From Varroa destructor (Eukaryota > Arthropoda > Arachnida > Mesostigmata > Varroidae): DNA of 64,000 nucleotides. A program made the position numbers and the translations under genes. Below the pieces are notes generated by a model that saw only the letters and a list, made by a program, of their open reading frames with translations, was not told the origin of the DNA and made no database searches. Shown here piece after piece: positions 24,784 through 37,642 of the stretch; the first letter of the stretch is position 1; each line of letters begins with the position of its first letter. The stretch is taken from assembly GCF_002443255.2 (NCBI RefSeq), contig NW_019211456.1, forward strand, positions 23,305,061 through 23,369,060, read 5' to 3'.

Positions 24784-26014
24784 TAAATTTGTCGCTTATC
24801 TCCTGTACCAATGGCTCGCCCCTTCAGCCCCCCACGCCCCGTCACCCTCAAGCATCAGGGGCGCATCGCGTTTTTTTGCTTGCTTGGTTGAGTACAGCGG
24901 CACATCTATCCGACGCTAAGATCCGCAAGGCATCAAGTTCGAACTGCCTGGTCGGCTGGCCGACTACCGCACGCTTGGTCTGCCCTGAACCGGGCATGTT
25001 CTCAGAGAGCTGCCATTGCGTCAGCCATTTTATCTTCATCTTTACGATGCTTCGAAACAAGCCCGTTCTGCCGCTCTATATATTCATTTTCCTCTATTAT
25101 CCCTCTTGTTTCGAAGCGGAAAGTATCGAACCAGTCGGGGAGAAGAGTTGGGGGCGAACGTTGGTTCTGAAGTATTAGGCAAGAAACTCGTGTTCTCCGC
25201 GGCGCCGGATAGATACCGACGAATTTTGAGAGCCTGTTGGAAAAGAAACTGAGTAGGACTAGGGATTGAAAACTAAGTATATGTTCGCTCACCATTTTCT
25301 TTTTTCTTCATTTTCTCCTTTTTCGTGCAACCCTCGTTCTGGTCCGCTACTTTCCATGAGGGTTCGTCATCATCATCATTACAATCATCATCGCCGTTGC
25401 TGCCGTTGTGATCGCTGTTATATCTGCGTGTTTGTGTGTGTGTCCCGGTCTTTTCCACGGCGTGCCGCTTTACCGTCTGTCGCGTCCTTTCGTCTTGTTC
25501 CCTTTTTTTCTGTCCTCGTGTGGTTCGCATTGCTTCTTAGTTCGCTTCAGTTCAACTTTAGTTCGATCCATTGGTACACTCTATTCCTACACGACCCGAG
25601 ATCCCCCACCGCCGTCGCCTAGCTCAGCTTCCTGTCTCCCCCACCAACATTCGATACCCTAGCCGTGCCCTTTCGTTGTAGCCGCTCCCGAGAACGTCAC
25701 AGGAGAATAGCGGCTTGCCCCAACTTAATTCGAAATGCGCTCCCGAAACAGTAGCAGCACCGACAGGAGCCGCGGTAGCAGAGAGCACCAGCAATGAATA
25801 GTTTTATTACTCTGAGTGAACGTACTGGAAATGGCTGGCAGGATGAGAGTATAGACAAGCAGCACTAGAAGCAAACAGTTGATGGAACGGGGGAGAACGT
25901 GGCAAACTGAAGAACACAGGTTGGCAACGCGGTCTAGAGTGAGATAGCGGACAGGTGCGAGTGAATGGTACTCGGTTAAAGGGCTAAGGGGGACGAAGTA
26001 GGACTAAAACTACA

Positions 26015-26167
26015 ATGGCGAAACAAAATGAGAAGGCGAGAGAAAAAGTGAGAACTCTAAATCTTCGAGAGAGTCAAAGCAAAGTCGTTCCCTCCAACTT
26101 ATCGGACGTTGGAAACGAACGCAGCCGTGGCGGTCTGGATGGAGATCGCGGGCTTCGCAGTCGCTGA
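26015..26167 (+). CDS. Candidate small or upstream ORF, 50 codons
   Basis: An ATG in a favourable context (ACAATGGCG) opens 50 codons ending in TGA. The peptide is highly charged, beginning MAKQNEKAREKV and ending in a Gly/Arg/Asp-rich part. There is no hydrophobic segment and I recognise no domain. It lies 103 bases before a consensus plus-strand donor, so if that leader is transcribed it would act as an upstream ORF. It could also be chance. Confidence 0.2.
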   Translation: MAKQNEKAREKVRTLNLRESQSKVVPSNLSDVGNERSRGGLDGDRGLRSR

Positions 26168-26222
26168 GGCTACAGATCAACAACGAAAGGATTACCGGCA
26201 ACAGCAGTTTTAGTAGCTAGCA

Positions 26223-26240
26223 GATTCTGATTCTGATTCT
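26223..26240 (+). repeat. (GATTCT)3 hexanucleotide tandem repeat
   Basis: Three exact copies of GATTCT in the candidate leader before the donor at 26271. Confidence 0.9.
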
Positions 26241-26256
26241 GTTCATTGATTTTGTC

Positions 26257-26270
26257 ATGTCGAGGAGAAG
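26257..26270 (+). CDS. Weak candidate: short start of a first coding exon before a consensus donor
   Basis: ATG at 26257 gives MSRR plus two bases, then the exon would end at AAG|GTAAGTG (phase 2). The donor matches the consensus well, but the coding part is too short to judge. The continuation would lie in an unknown downstream exon. Confidence 0.13.
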
Positions 26271-29200
26271 GTAAGTGCTTTAGCTTTTAAGGGATTGAAC
26301 CTTGCCTCGGATCGAAGGGACCAAGCGGAGCTACACTGAGCTGCCTGAGCAAATTCAGTCTATGTTAACAAACTTAGACTGGCTACCGGATTAACAAGAA
26401 GGGATGAAACTACTTCTATGGAGTATGCAGATAGCATTGACGAAATGGGCTACAATGCACCCGAAAACAACGATACAGGCTAAAACAAAGGTACGTGAGT
26501 CTCGCCCAGCTACAGAAGCAGGCGCTACATTTACGTTATTATCATCAACAGGAGCCTAAAAGAGTCAACGGTCAGCTACATGCATGTCTTTAAATAGAAG
26601 AAAAGGTTTCAATCAGCGGGATAAAATACCTCGGATCGGATTGTTACAATCGCACACTTCTGAGCTAACTTATCTAATCATTTAAAATCAGCTAAAATGA
26701 TTAATCGCGATCCATCATCTAACACAAGTCTGTATATTTTGACAAAAGCGCGGTCTCATGACGTATGAAAGTATCATCATGGATAACAAATAAGTGCTCT
26801 GTTTTTTTTTACTGCAAAAAAGCGCAGTACTTCTTTTCCGTACTGTGTTTAAAATGGTCAAAAATAAGGCCGTAGGTAATAGGCCCTAAAAATATTGCTG
26901 TTGAGCCCCATACCAAAATCACCATTACTCTTACCTTTTTGAAACTTTATGACTTTCACGTTGACTTTATTCATTATTACGGTGTTCTTCCTTAACACTT
27001 TGGTTGTTTTGATTTTGTGGGCTAGTTTTTGGACTTGCCCTTAAGATTTAATATAGACGACTTGCTTTCACTATAGTATTTTGCCGGAATAAATTTCGTT
27101 GGACTTATGTGGCGGTTTCCCACTAGATTTAGATAGAAACAGCATAGTAACTATATATATATGTGCAGATGCAGAAATTTAAACCAGCGGTGCATAATAA
27201 TAAATGAAATTTATTTAGAGGCCAAAGTTGCTAGCCTTTGTCGCAGGTAATATCTGCTCTTAGCATGATGCGCAGAATTGTCACAGTAGGATCTTCTTCA
27301 CAATGGGAGCTACTGAATGCTTGAAGCAAAACAGTTAGTGATCATCAAGAATAACATTTGACTCAAGTACGTTTATTTCGTACGCAAGGTTTGGTCGCTA
27401 CGATGGATCTTCATACAGGATCACACGTTGCCTTAGAATTCACCAGCACTGAACAGAGAAACCGTTAGCGCTTTTTTTCCCTCTGAAGCCTCCATGAGTT
27501 TTTTTGCAGTCGATTACCTTCAACGTGTTTTTCATCATGTCATGCTTTGCGGTATTCAAGGTAAAAAAAAGCTTGATCAAGATTTCCTCCACCAAGATAG
27601 CCATAGTCTTCTCTTTCCTTAGATACTGCGATCACTGTGCATTAATTGTTTTTTGCTATTGTTTAGACGTCGAACAACGCCTCCCTATAAACATCAAATA
27701 ACATAACCCGTAACTTATATCTATAAAAATTTTCGATGGAGTAGTTTGAGGATACATTTTCTACTTTTCTCGATATTATGAACTGGGAAAACATTGTGAA
27801 CTCTTCAGACTGCTAACTTGTGTGCACAGTCTATGCTTGCCAATCTCAGTCTCTTTACAGAGTCTTTTGATATTGGCAACCATCAGCTTGAGGTACCGTT
27901 GTGTCTTGGCTAACTATCTTACCTGAATTGACTTGTCGTTTGTTTGTACGAAATCAGAATGACTCCATCATTATAGTAGGAGAAAATGATGCTGATTGTT
28001 AGCTGGGATCCAGCTTTCGGCTATCCATACTTCTTCGTTCTTAGGGGAAATCTATCCTCGAATCGAGAATGACTTCTATACAGATGAAACCGTGTAAAGT
28101 CAGTTTCCACACACTTTCATTTGTGCGGAATCAGCCATAGAAAAATAGCTGTTTTCATACATTTTTCTTAGAATATTCATTCAATATGCCATGGATAACA
28201 CTGAAACTCACAAAAGTTTGAAAATCTTGCGAACACTTCATACACTTGGGTTAAGTCTATATGGCTTAGTTGACTCAAATCTTGAAGTCTCCTACTGCTT
28301 ACTGCCATAATATTTAAGTATAGACGATTAAGGCATGTACGATGCGGAGCTTGCACTTCTTTAGCCAAATGTATGTACCTACTCGTCCTACCTATGTACT
28401 TATAGAATGGGAGTAGTTATAATGAGCGCGAAGTCTTGACTGTGTTGTAGAATTGCACGGTATAACGAGATTTGGCTTTCTGTGTCTTGTCAGGACCGCC
28501 ATCCGTCATAGCTTATTCTGTTAGCGTGACCACTATGATCATACATCAGCGCTAAATCCGCACCGCTCTTTTCAGGAGGAGTGTCTCGATCTTTTCGGCG
28601 TATACATTGGCACGATCAATATCCATCGTTTTCTTGATCCTTTGCTCTAGCTATCTTCGGTTACCCACCATAGTGCGTCTATTTCTATCCTTGAGACTAC
28701 ATACAGCAGAACCTCTACAGTTTCGCCTGTCCTGCTTGCTATGTATTATCTATTAACCACCCTGGACCACCACTGCACTGGCAAACCTGATATTGCTTGC
28801 GCGTGTCTTCAATGCAACCTATCATTTTTTTGTTCCTATTTACCTCTGCCGCTTCGTCGCCTTGTCCCGATCTACTTACGCAAAACTACGTCTCCCTTTA
28901 CATCCGACATTACAAGTTACGACAAAATGTCGATGGCCAAACAGTCGTAGGCATGTCAGAAATACTAAGACTAGCCCAACTAGAGGCAAAGCCCTAACTT
29001 GTCTCAAACAACGTACGCGTACTTGCTGCCCTACAAACATCCACACACAATCCAAGTTTAGGCTTAAAATAAATGCAAAGTTTCGTGCGCGTCTGTGCAC
29101 TGGTCAACAAAAGACATCAGACGAGGCACGATTTGTTAAGTCTTTGCCGAACTGAGTACAGATATATTTAAAAACGTTTTCTATTTGGGCAGAGTTAAAA

Positions 29201-30584
29201 TTTGATTTTATCTGGTTGGAACCAAGTTGGATTCTGTAAAATAGAAATCTGTGTTGTATAAAAATATTTCTGAGTGTATATCGCTTTTAACTAACCTAAG
29301 TGCTATTTCAAGTTAGAAAGTCAAAGAATAAATCTTTCGAGCTTATATCAACGTATAATTAATGTTAATGTATAATTTCTTCAATCATGGTTATCTCCAC
29401 TATATAACAACTAGGTAAAAAAATACATTTGAAGAAATATCAAATTGTTTAAAAATATATTCAGTGTTTAAGTACCATGTAACCCCAGTGATTCAATTTT
29501 GCAAGGTGCTACATTTAACACAAAAAAAACGCGATGAGACCCAGCGGCCCAGACAAATCTGCCCCACTTGATCTCGTTGGCACTCTGCCTGGCCTGGGTA
29601 GTTATACCTGTTAGCAGGCAAGAGAGCATCTGCGGTAATTGATCACCCACGCTCGTTAAGCAACACTTCTGCAACCTCAGTCAGCTGGAGCCCTTCGTCT
29701 AAAAGACAGTGCACCCCACAAACAGGTAGCGCATACAAAGTCATGCAGCATGCCGGCACCTTTATTGTCGTCCCTGCTCTTTCCTAACTGCTATGGCGTG
29801 CATACCTACCAGAAGATACCGGTCTAGGTATATACGAATGTTGGTGATCATTCTTGAGTCATAGACTTTCGAAAATGTACGTATGCATGTTATTTGGTTA
29901 AGGCTGAGATGGATCTGCTAAAAAAGAACAGTTCGAGGTCTATCTAACGACATCTACTCTTCAACTACTGGATACTCGAAAGCTTCGTTAGTTAAAGAAC
30001 TATAGAGCATAGAATGTATACGAACTGCCTGAAGAAATAGGTATATATTCAAACACGCTATGCTGCCTGTTGTCACTGCTGCTAAGACGGGATTCAGCGT
30101 ACGATACCTAGTCAATATTTAGAGATCTATGCGAAACAGGACGGGGAAGACGGACTTAGTTCTGGATACGATAAAAGTCGCGGCAGTCCAAGGCGTGCAA
30201 TATGCACCGCCTCTAATCGTTACGTTTGCCGAAGCAATGTTGATCTTCTCCTTGAGCACACTGAGAATAGTTCTAATAATAATGATATTAACTGGTAGCG
30301 CAAAGCAGAAGATCTTGAGCACAGCTTATTCATCATTGATTTAAGTTCAAACTATGTTAATGAAACACAAATGGCATTTAATGAATTAAAAAAAAGCAAG
30401 CTTCGCATATCAATGCACGTTTGGCTCTAGCCACGATTTATTTTCCGTTTTAAGTCTTTTCACATTTGACTTCAACTACTATAGAAGACGTTCCGTAACC
30501 GTTCAAACACTAATACCGAATAAACTTTTCTAACTGTTGAACACTTGCTAGTATAAACAAAGTTAAAGTTCGAGCGAATTTTAT

Positions 30585-30626
30585 ACCAGGTATAGAGACA
30601 TGGATACGCATGTCTCTGTACCTGGT
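30585..30626. repeat. 18-bp hairpin with a six-base loop
   Basis: Arms 30585-30602 and 30609-30626 pair over 18 bases around GATACG. The only non-Watson-Crick position would be a G-U wobble in RNA from the plus strand, so a plus-strand transcript would be paired throughout. The stem is shorter than a typical animal microRNA precursor, which argues against that reading. Confidence 0.75.
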
Positions 30627-33600
30627 TCCATGGTATAGAACGACAGAGATTCCATGCCAACTTCGTTAGTGACAATAGTTAGTAGTCTGTACGCTCGCGG
30701 TTCCGGATTTGTTCATCCGTTTGACTGGCGCTGTTCGTCTGCCGTGGCTAAATTCTAGGGGCTAAGAATCGTTGTATGGACAAGAGAGACAGCACTGGGC
30801 TTTTGCCCGGTCATTAACTCGAGGAAGTCTTCTACCGTTGAATTCTTGGCTGGCAACGTGCCCATCTACATACAAACTGAGCCGCATATTTTTCTGCCCT
30901 TCAAGATACGATAGCCTTTATCTGCTTATGGCGGTCGTCAAGGCTGAACTCGTTTGGATAAACCGTATGCATCTTCTATAATATAAAGTTTCAAGAAATT
31001 AGAAAAGGAGAACGGATCTAATGCCTTGCCGGAGGCCACCGGTCGTCTATTCTGTTAATACAAAATAAGGCGCGCTGGATGAAAAGGAAAAAATTACACG
31101 TTAGGAGCAAAACAGGAGGAAGTACTAAACCCATTTACCTACGTTTGAACATTTAGGCGAGCACGTATGCGGGTAATGTTGTTATAGAGCAACCTTTCTT
31201 TTCCTCAAATAGAAGTCGCTGCTGATACCTGGTAAAAGAGGAGCAGAAGCCGGACACAATGTTTGAATTTTAAGCTTTAGGTGAGTCCTGCGCTTACCCT
31301 GCGAAAGCACGTTTTTCCTCAAACAGACTAATTCCTTAAGTGTTTAAAGTTAGTAGTTAAATTAACTAAATAGGATTACAAATAACGATCTGAACTTACG
31401 TACTTGTTACATAATATTAATAGTAATAATAGAATCCATCATTATCACGCATGTCTTATAATGGCGTCATTCTAATGCTGTGTCGAACTTTTCAATACGG
31501 GACGATGTAGTTGCTCTAGTAGCCCCTCGTTGCTGTCCCCATCTAGGCGCCTGTGTCCCCATCATCTTCACCTGTTCTTCCCCTACGCTTCAAGATCAAA
31601 TAGGGCGAGACGCGGCCTACTTCTGAACGCCTGAACAAAGGAGCACAGGTAGACGGCTTGTCTCGGCCAAATGCTTAGGGAACAGCGCGTGTCTCCTTTC
31701 AACCAAAAGCTGCGATAAAGTGCCGAAATCGGGCTCGACCTTTCATTTCGCCTCGTATAGCTAACACCTGTCCCCAGAGTGAAAACGAAGTAGATTAGAA
31801 GGGGCTGAGTGCAGCAGGAATAATAAGCACTGCACGAAAAGCAATAGATGCTGACATTTCGTAGAAATCCAGATCGCAAAATGAATTAAAAAACTTACAG
31901 CGAATAAGGGAAAGCATAAACAACAGGACACGACGATGCTGATTAGAGTTCCTAAAAACTGGACAGACACCTCTCTTATCTGGGCAAAGTCAAGTATCTA
32001 CAAAAACACAGCAGTGACCTATCTAATACCATAGTCATCAATCTAGTTTTGAAAAAGAAAATCAAAAACAGAATCTCCAAATTCATTACTATCATGTTAA
32101 ACTAATAATTGCCTGCATTTAGATTGCGTAGCTAAGATAATTTTAAAAAACTCAGGTGATGATGAAAATAGTATGTAATCTAAACCAGAGTTTGCCACTG
32201 ATGTCGTTTTCAAATTCAAAAAGATATATTTGCTTTTGATTTAATGCTAAGGTTTTTTTGCGCTGAAATTTTGTACTCCTTACAGCTAGAAGTTTACCAA
32301 TGTATACGAATACATAGTTTAGACAGGTACAACATACAAAGACAGAAGAATTTGGTTTAAATTAAACAGGGCTGCAGCTACTGTTATGATAGGTATTATT
32401 TTAAGCCTAACGCAACTTGCCATTTGGCCCATCAAAACCACAGTAACTTGTATTTAACTTAAATTAATTTGCAAAGTAAGTCATCGTTTTCCCCTACTAT
32501 ACGTGTGTCGTTTTCTGGTTTTCTAGCCCGAATGTACGTGTAACGCACGAACTAGTCTGCGCAGGGGCTCATTAATGGGCGAGAGCTACAGTATTTCACA
32601 GTATTATAGGTTCGTGTAACACGTGCGTTCTTCAATCGTGCTAACAGTTAATGATGCGTCTTCTGCTAGTGCCGCTTCTGTTTCGATAGCCATGGACCTG
32701 AACCGTCGTCGTTGTAAGCACGCGTCAACAAAGATAGTAAAGCAGTATCGATCATTTAGTTTAATGAACTAGCTGCCAACAGCCTTTTCGCTTGTCTACT
32801 TTATTATTTATATTTTCTTGAGCTTCCTCAAACACTTACGGGCTGCTAACAGAAACGAGAAGGTTGCAAGACACACGCGACCGTCGACCTCCGCTGGCTT
32901 ATTTCGAGAGCAGGCACATAGACAATACCTGCAATTAACGAGAGATGACTGGTTATTGCACGTAGACTAAACTGGCCTAGAATGAGCACTACATTATAGC
33001 AATACCTGCTCGTTTCAACGGACATAACGAGGTAGAGGCCCATTACGGAGCGTAGCGTAGCTTAGGCTGTGATGGGCTGCATAACATTGCCTTCGCCGTT
33101 CTTCGCTTCACAAGTTCTATCGATTGACACGGATAACTGTTACTTATCACTCTCAACCGGTTAATGTAAAATGAAGGAAAATTCCTGCTTTTCGAAAATA
33201 ATCCTAGCATCAATCTCAGATTTTAAATTTTACACCTTTGGAGGATATATTTCATCACAGACCACCTCGTTTAAGGAGTCATTGTGAGAGTCAATAGAAA
33301 ATTTGATTATTATTTCAAAAAAAAACGCGCACTGGTGCACGTTCAATGCACTGCTTAGGGAACATCAACTCATAAAAATACAAACTTTGTTTCAACCTTT
33401 ATTAAAACTAATCAAAGATATTTTAGACGTATAAATAGTTGTCAGTTCTGCATGTGGATAGGTGTATTACAGGCCTGAGGAGACGCTCGGCAATTGTGTG
33501 TTTCTCCATTTGGACGTGGCAGGACCAGAGACTGGTAGAAGCTTGTGAGTGGGAAACAGGCTGAGGGGTCACGCCTACATTGAGGCGAGTGTGAAAGATT

Positions 33601-34825
33601 GATTTAGTTTATTTGGCGGGCAGCGGAATAGAGAATAGAACTTTGGGACTCAGACAAGCTACTTCGTCTATATGTCTGAGATATGAGCAATTTCAAATTC
33701 TCGCTAGTAAAATACAACCAAAAAAACATGCATAGGGTGTCACATTTTTTTAATTGCTACATGCTGGAGCATTTAGTTGATAGTTTCATTCCGAATTTCA
33801 CATTTTCGAATGAGTTGCGTCGGTCTATTCCTTATTTTCAGAGTTCGTGACAATTTGACCTTTTAATAGCTAGGATGTAGCTCATTTTTGGCGCACAGTT
33901 TTAAATATTGGAAGGACATATAGTCCCTACATTAGCTCTAGCTGCAAAGGGCATCACTCAAAGTTGCCCTTACGTTTGGATGCTCGAGGATACTGATGAT
34001 TTTCTTATATTGTTCTTGAAAACACGTAGTGAATGATCCTACTTGGTCAAGACTCAAGTGAGCTCGGCATAGCCCTACCCTCAAACGGGCCTTCGCACGC
34101 AGGTACAGATTATATTAATTTCCTCTGTATCAACCTACGCCACGGGCCTTATGGCGTACAGGCAACTAAAAAAGGGACAAAAATAATATTTTTATAGATT
34201 TGCAAATCCCTTGAAGACTAGCGTTTTTTAATCCATAAAAAGTGTAAAATACCTTTAAACTCTATTGGTTATAGCTTTTATAAGCTGCCTGACTAATGAA
34301 ATAGCAGTTTGATAAAGTGTGCAATTCCCTAAATGTAAACTAATACATTTGATACGACGAATATTTCATAGAACTTGGCTTGACTCTTGATTAGAAAGAG
34401 CTGTTAAGTGAAATGGGGTGGCGCGAAAGTCCTGTTGTTTCCGTGGGGTTTCTGTGGGGCCCTTAAATTTAGGCCCCGCTTCTCCTCCCCGGGCTATTTT
34501 CTGCTATTTGGGTGCTTCGGCTGCGTAATAAAACCATGTGCGCTTAGCGGTTGCTGCTACAGTTGCTATTGATGTTGCCGTCGCGTCATACATGCGTGAT
34601 GACGGCCTTGTTCCTACCTGACGCCTTTTTGGTCCTGCAACTTCCTCAGCAGCTCCCGTTGCCTCTTCTCTTTACGGCCGCTCCTGCTAGTATGAACGCC
34701 TTTACCAAGATAGCGACGAAGCCAGCTCATTATCAGAGCAGGCTTTACCTCTAAGCGGCTTATCGCTGCATTTTCCAGCATTAAATCTTTTATGAATACT
34801 AAATAACCTATGAACGCATGCTATG

Positions 34826-34871
34826 TATAGTGGATATACTTTTCTTAGAATGAGTGGTATATACCACTATA
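34826..34871. repeat. Imperfect inverted repeat with an internal 16-bp palindrome
   Basis: TATAGTGG-ATATAC at 34826-34839 pairs with the 15 bases at 34857-34871, allowing one single-base bulge. The right arm overlaps a perfect 16-bp palindrome (AGTGGTATATACCACT, 34853-34868), so two alternative foldbacks are possible. Confidence 0.7.
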
Positions 34872-37565
34872 AGCGATGTAGCTATGATTATACAAGTTAG
34901 GATGTTTCGATGAACTCTTGGACACGTTGATGTTTCGCTTTGAACTATCTAAACATAATACTGCGTGTTTCATTAGTGCAAGGCATACGTGTTGCACGTT
35001 GCGTCCCACATCACCAGTCTTGATCTTTGCAGCGTACTCTATCTATTTCTGGTAAGGACAAAGCAGATATACCCACTTCAAACTTGTGCTTTGCATGAAA
35101 TTTTCTGGTTTAGAGAAGTGGAGCAACTCACAGAGAGTAGAAGCCAGCCTTAAATATAATACGTTGCTCGATAATATGGAGCACGGCGACGCATTATCAC
35201 AATGATAGAAGGGGGATGGGAAAAACTGGCTTGCTTCAAAGTGGTCCAAATGTCTCCCACTCTAGAGCCGCAGGTCTTTCCACTATAAACCAACTACTTT
35301 TGGTCTAGTGTGACGTTTGTGAATTTAGAACAGGGTTCCAGACTTTAAGGGACATTGACGAATTTTGCCTCTGCAAAACCGCAAACGTCACAGATCTCTA
35401 GCCACACGCAATCAGCATCCAACATCGCAATGATACGACAGAGTTAACGGATTGGGAGGTGAAAAATCTGTATCTACACACTCGGCTGTTATAAAAAAGG
35501 AATACTGAAAATCGTTCGCTGAATGAAGCGTCCAGTGGCACACTTTTTTATAAAATTTTTTAAACCTACTATCGTTAATAGCATGTACCTGCTTTTATAT
35601 ATTCTATTCAGATGACGTTTATGGTTAGAGATAATAGATGCTATAGGTCGACAATCGTAAAGCTTTTCCGCAGCAATAGCAGAAAGGAACAATAATTTCG
35701 GTATTAGGGTATAGGGCAAAGGTACATCATCGTCAATATGACGATCGTCCGAGAATCGTTAAACATGAGACCGCAAGAGACAATAATATTTAAGTCTACT
35801 GGATATCTGTTGTACATTCGTGTATGTGTGCACTCACTACCTGAATCATCACTATTCTATTATCTATCATATCTATTTTATTTTTGATAATGTAAATAAT
35901 GCGGCGTTATTCCCTTGTTGGTCAGTAAGATCATTTGTGTAGCGTTAACAATGGAAAAATGATTCCAATAAGGTCGGCTCTTTCCTATTCATTGAAAGGA
36001 CCTCGAGTAATCCTCTAACCCCTTAGATTCTGTCCTGAGTTACAACTCTGGCCTTTATCTCCGTTCTTGTTATTCTGAAAAGCTTTACTTTGAGAAAAAG
36101 GCGAACGAGAAGGACAAGAAAGATGAAAGTGAACAGAGAAAAACCTTATGAACTCTAACCTTTCGTCCGTAAGGTTGTCCTTGCTTTCATTAGCAGGCCG
36201 GTTCTATCTTATGCTGAATCGATAATGGTAAAAGAAGGATGTTCTTTTTCACTGCATACTTCTTTAAACTCGAATTCGTCGTTACCGTGGGAATATTTGA
36301 TCTATATTAAACAATCAAGGCTGCAGTGAATTTTCGCATTCCATCATAGCTACGTAAGCATTCGGTTGGCAAGGGGGCTCCCAGCACTTTGTACTGGATA
36401 AAAAGCACCAAAATTTTATTCCGGTGACAAGATTATTTTATAATGTATCCTTCGTCATCGTTCCCGATTTTTTTGCATCTTGCTGTAAGATGATGTATGC
36501 CATCTTGTCAGAAAGTACCTGATTTATCTCGGAGAAGTTTTGAAACCATGTTTTGAGGTACTGACCCTGGTTCAAGATAAGACCATGAAGGTGATTAGCC
36601 AGTAAACGGGAAAGACGTAAGCGCAGGCTCCGAAAAATATGGAAGGTGCAACAAAACCTCCGACTTGAAACCTGAAAGGAAGCCTTTGACGATCATTAGT
36701 GTGTGGCCTTGCGTTGGCATAAAGCAAAACCACCACGCCTCATTTGTTGAATCTTTTCTTCCCAGGTTAACTAAATGCACCTGGGTCGACAAAACGAGCC
36801 GATCAACTGTTCGACTCGTAGGCAGCAGCTTTCAAACGGTGTATCAAACGTAAACAAAAAATGAGAAAGGGGGGAAAGGGAAGGTTGTTAGGGGCAGGAA
36901 CTTTCTTTGCAACTTAATACATGCGCTAAGGGGGCAATCATAAAAGTCATTAGATAAGGTTCGGCCGGCAGTGTCTCGAGCTGTCTAGTAGCGTGTCGAA
37001 GGATATCAGCGCGAGCAACATATAGAGGATACTCAAATTGTATAGCATTTCCATTTTTCATTGAACAGGTTTTTTTTCTAACTGAGAAGCTCATCGATAA
37101 GTGCGCACGCTGACTAACTGGTTCTCGACAGAAAACAAAATAAGCAGTCGCATTTACGACCTCACTGAATGGGCAGAAAATTCAGTACTTCTCTTTATCG
37201 CTGGTACCATTTACGGTGACGGCGGTAGTATCCCATCGAACTACATCAAAAGAACACACCGCGTACCGATGCATCTGCATGAATATCATTATTTCTCTAA
37301 TTATCAACTGTTGCTACGAGTCCTTTTAACTCACATGCACTGACAGGTACATGGAGAATGATGCTGACGAAGAGGAAAATCTGTAGTAACTTGTTCAGTG
37401 GGAATCAATGCCTTGAGGACAATTGTACGTACTTAATTTGTATGTACCGGAATTTAATTCGACCAGAAGGTCAAAGAGATTTTTCATATAAAGAAACCTT
37501 TGGTCTTTTTCCCTCCTAGTTCGGTAGTAGCAGCGACCGTGGCCGGTTGCCAAGAGTACTGATTT

Positions 37566-37642
37566 GACGCGTAAAACAACACTTGTGTGGTAGTGGCGGC
37601 AGCCATAAGAATCATTGTAACAAACAACACGTTTTACGCGTC
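37566..37642. repeat. Spaced perfect 12-bp inverted repeat
   Basis: GACGCGTAAAAC at 37566-37577 is exactly reversed at 37631-37642, with 53 bases between. The CG-rich arm is unlike the AT-rich surroundings. It might be the ends of a tiny element or a chance match. Confidence 0.7.

Larger units (their letters stand above)
24790..26270. promoter_or_regulatory. Candidate promoter/5'-leader island between divergent donors
   Basis: This block is richer in G+C than its flanks. It is pyrimidine-rich on the plus strand in its left half and purine-rich in its right half, as if each half were a leader transcribed outward. Consensus donors bracket it: GTAAGTAT on the minus strand at 24734 and AAG|GTAAGTG on the plus strand at 26271. 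It contains a 50-codon plus-strand ORF and a (GATTCT)3 repeat. The promoter reading is inference; I see no decisive TATA or initiator element. Confidence 0.25.
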
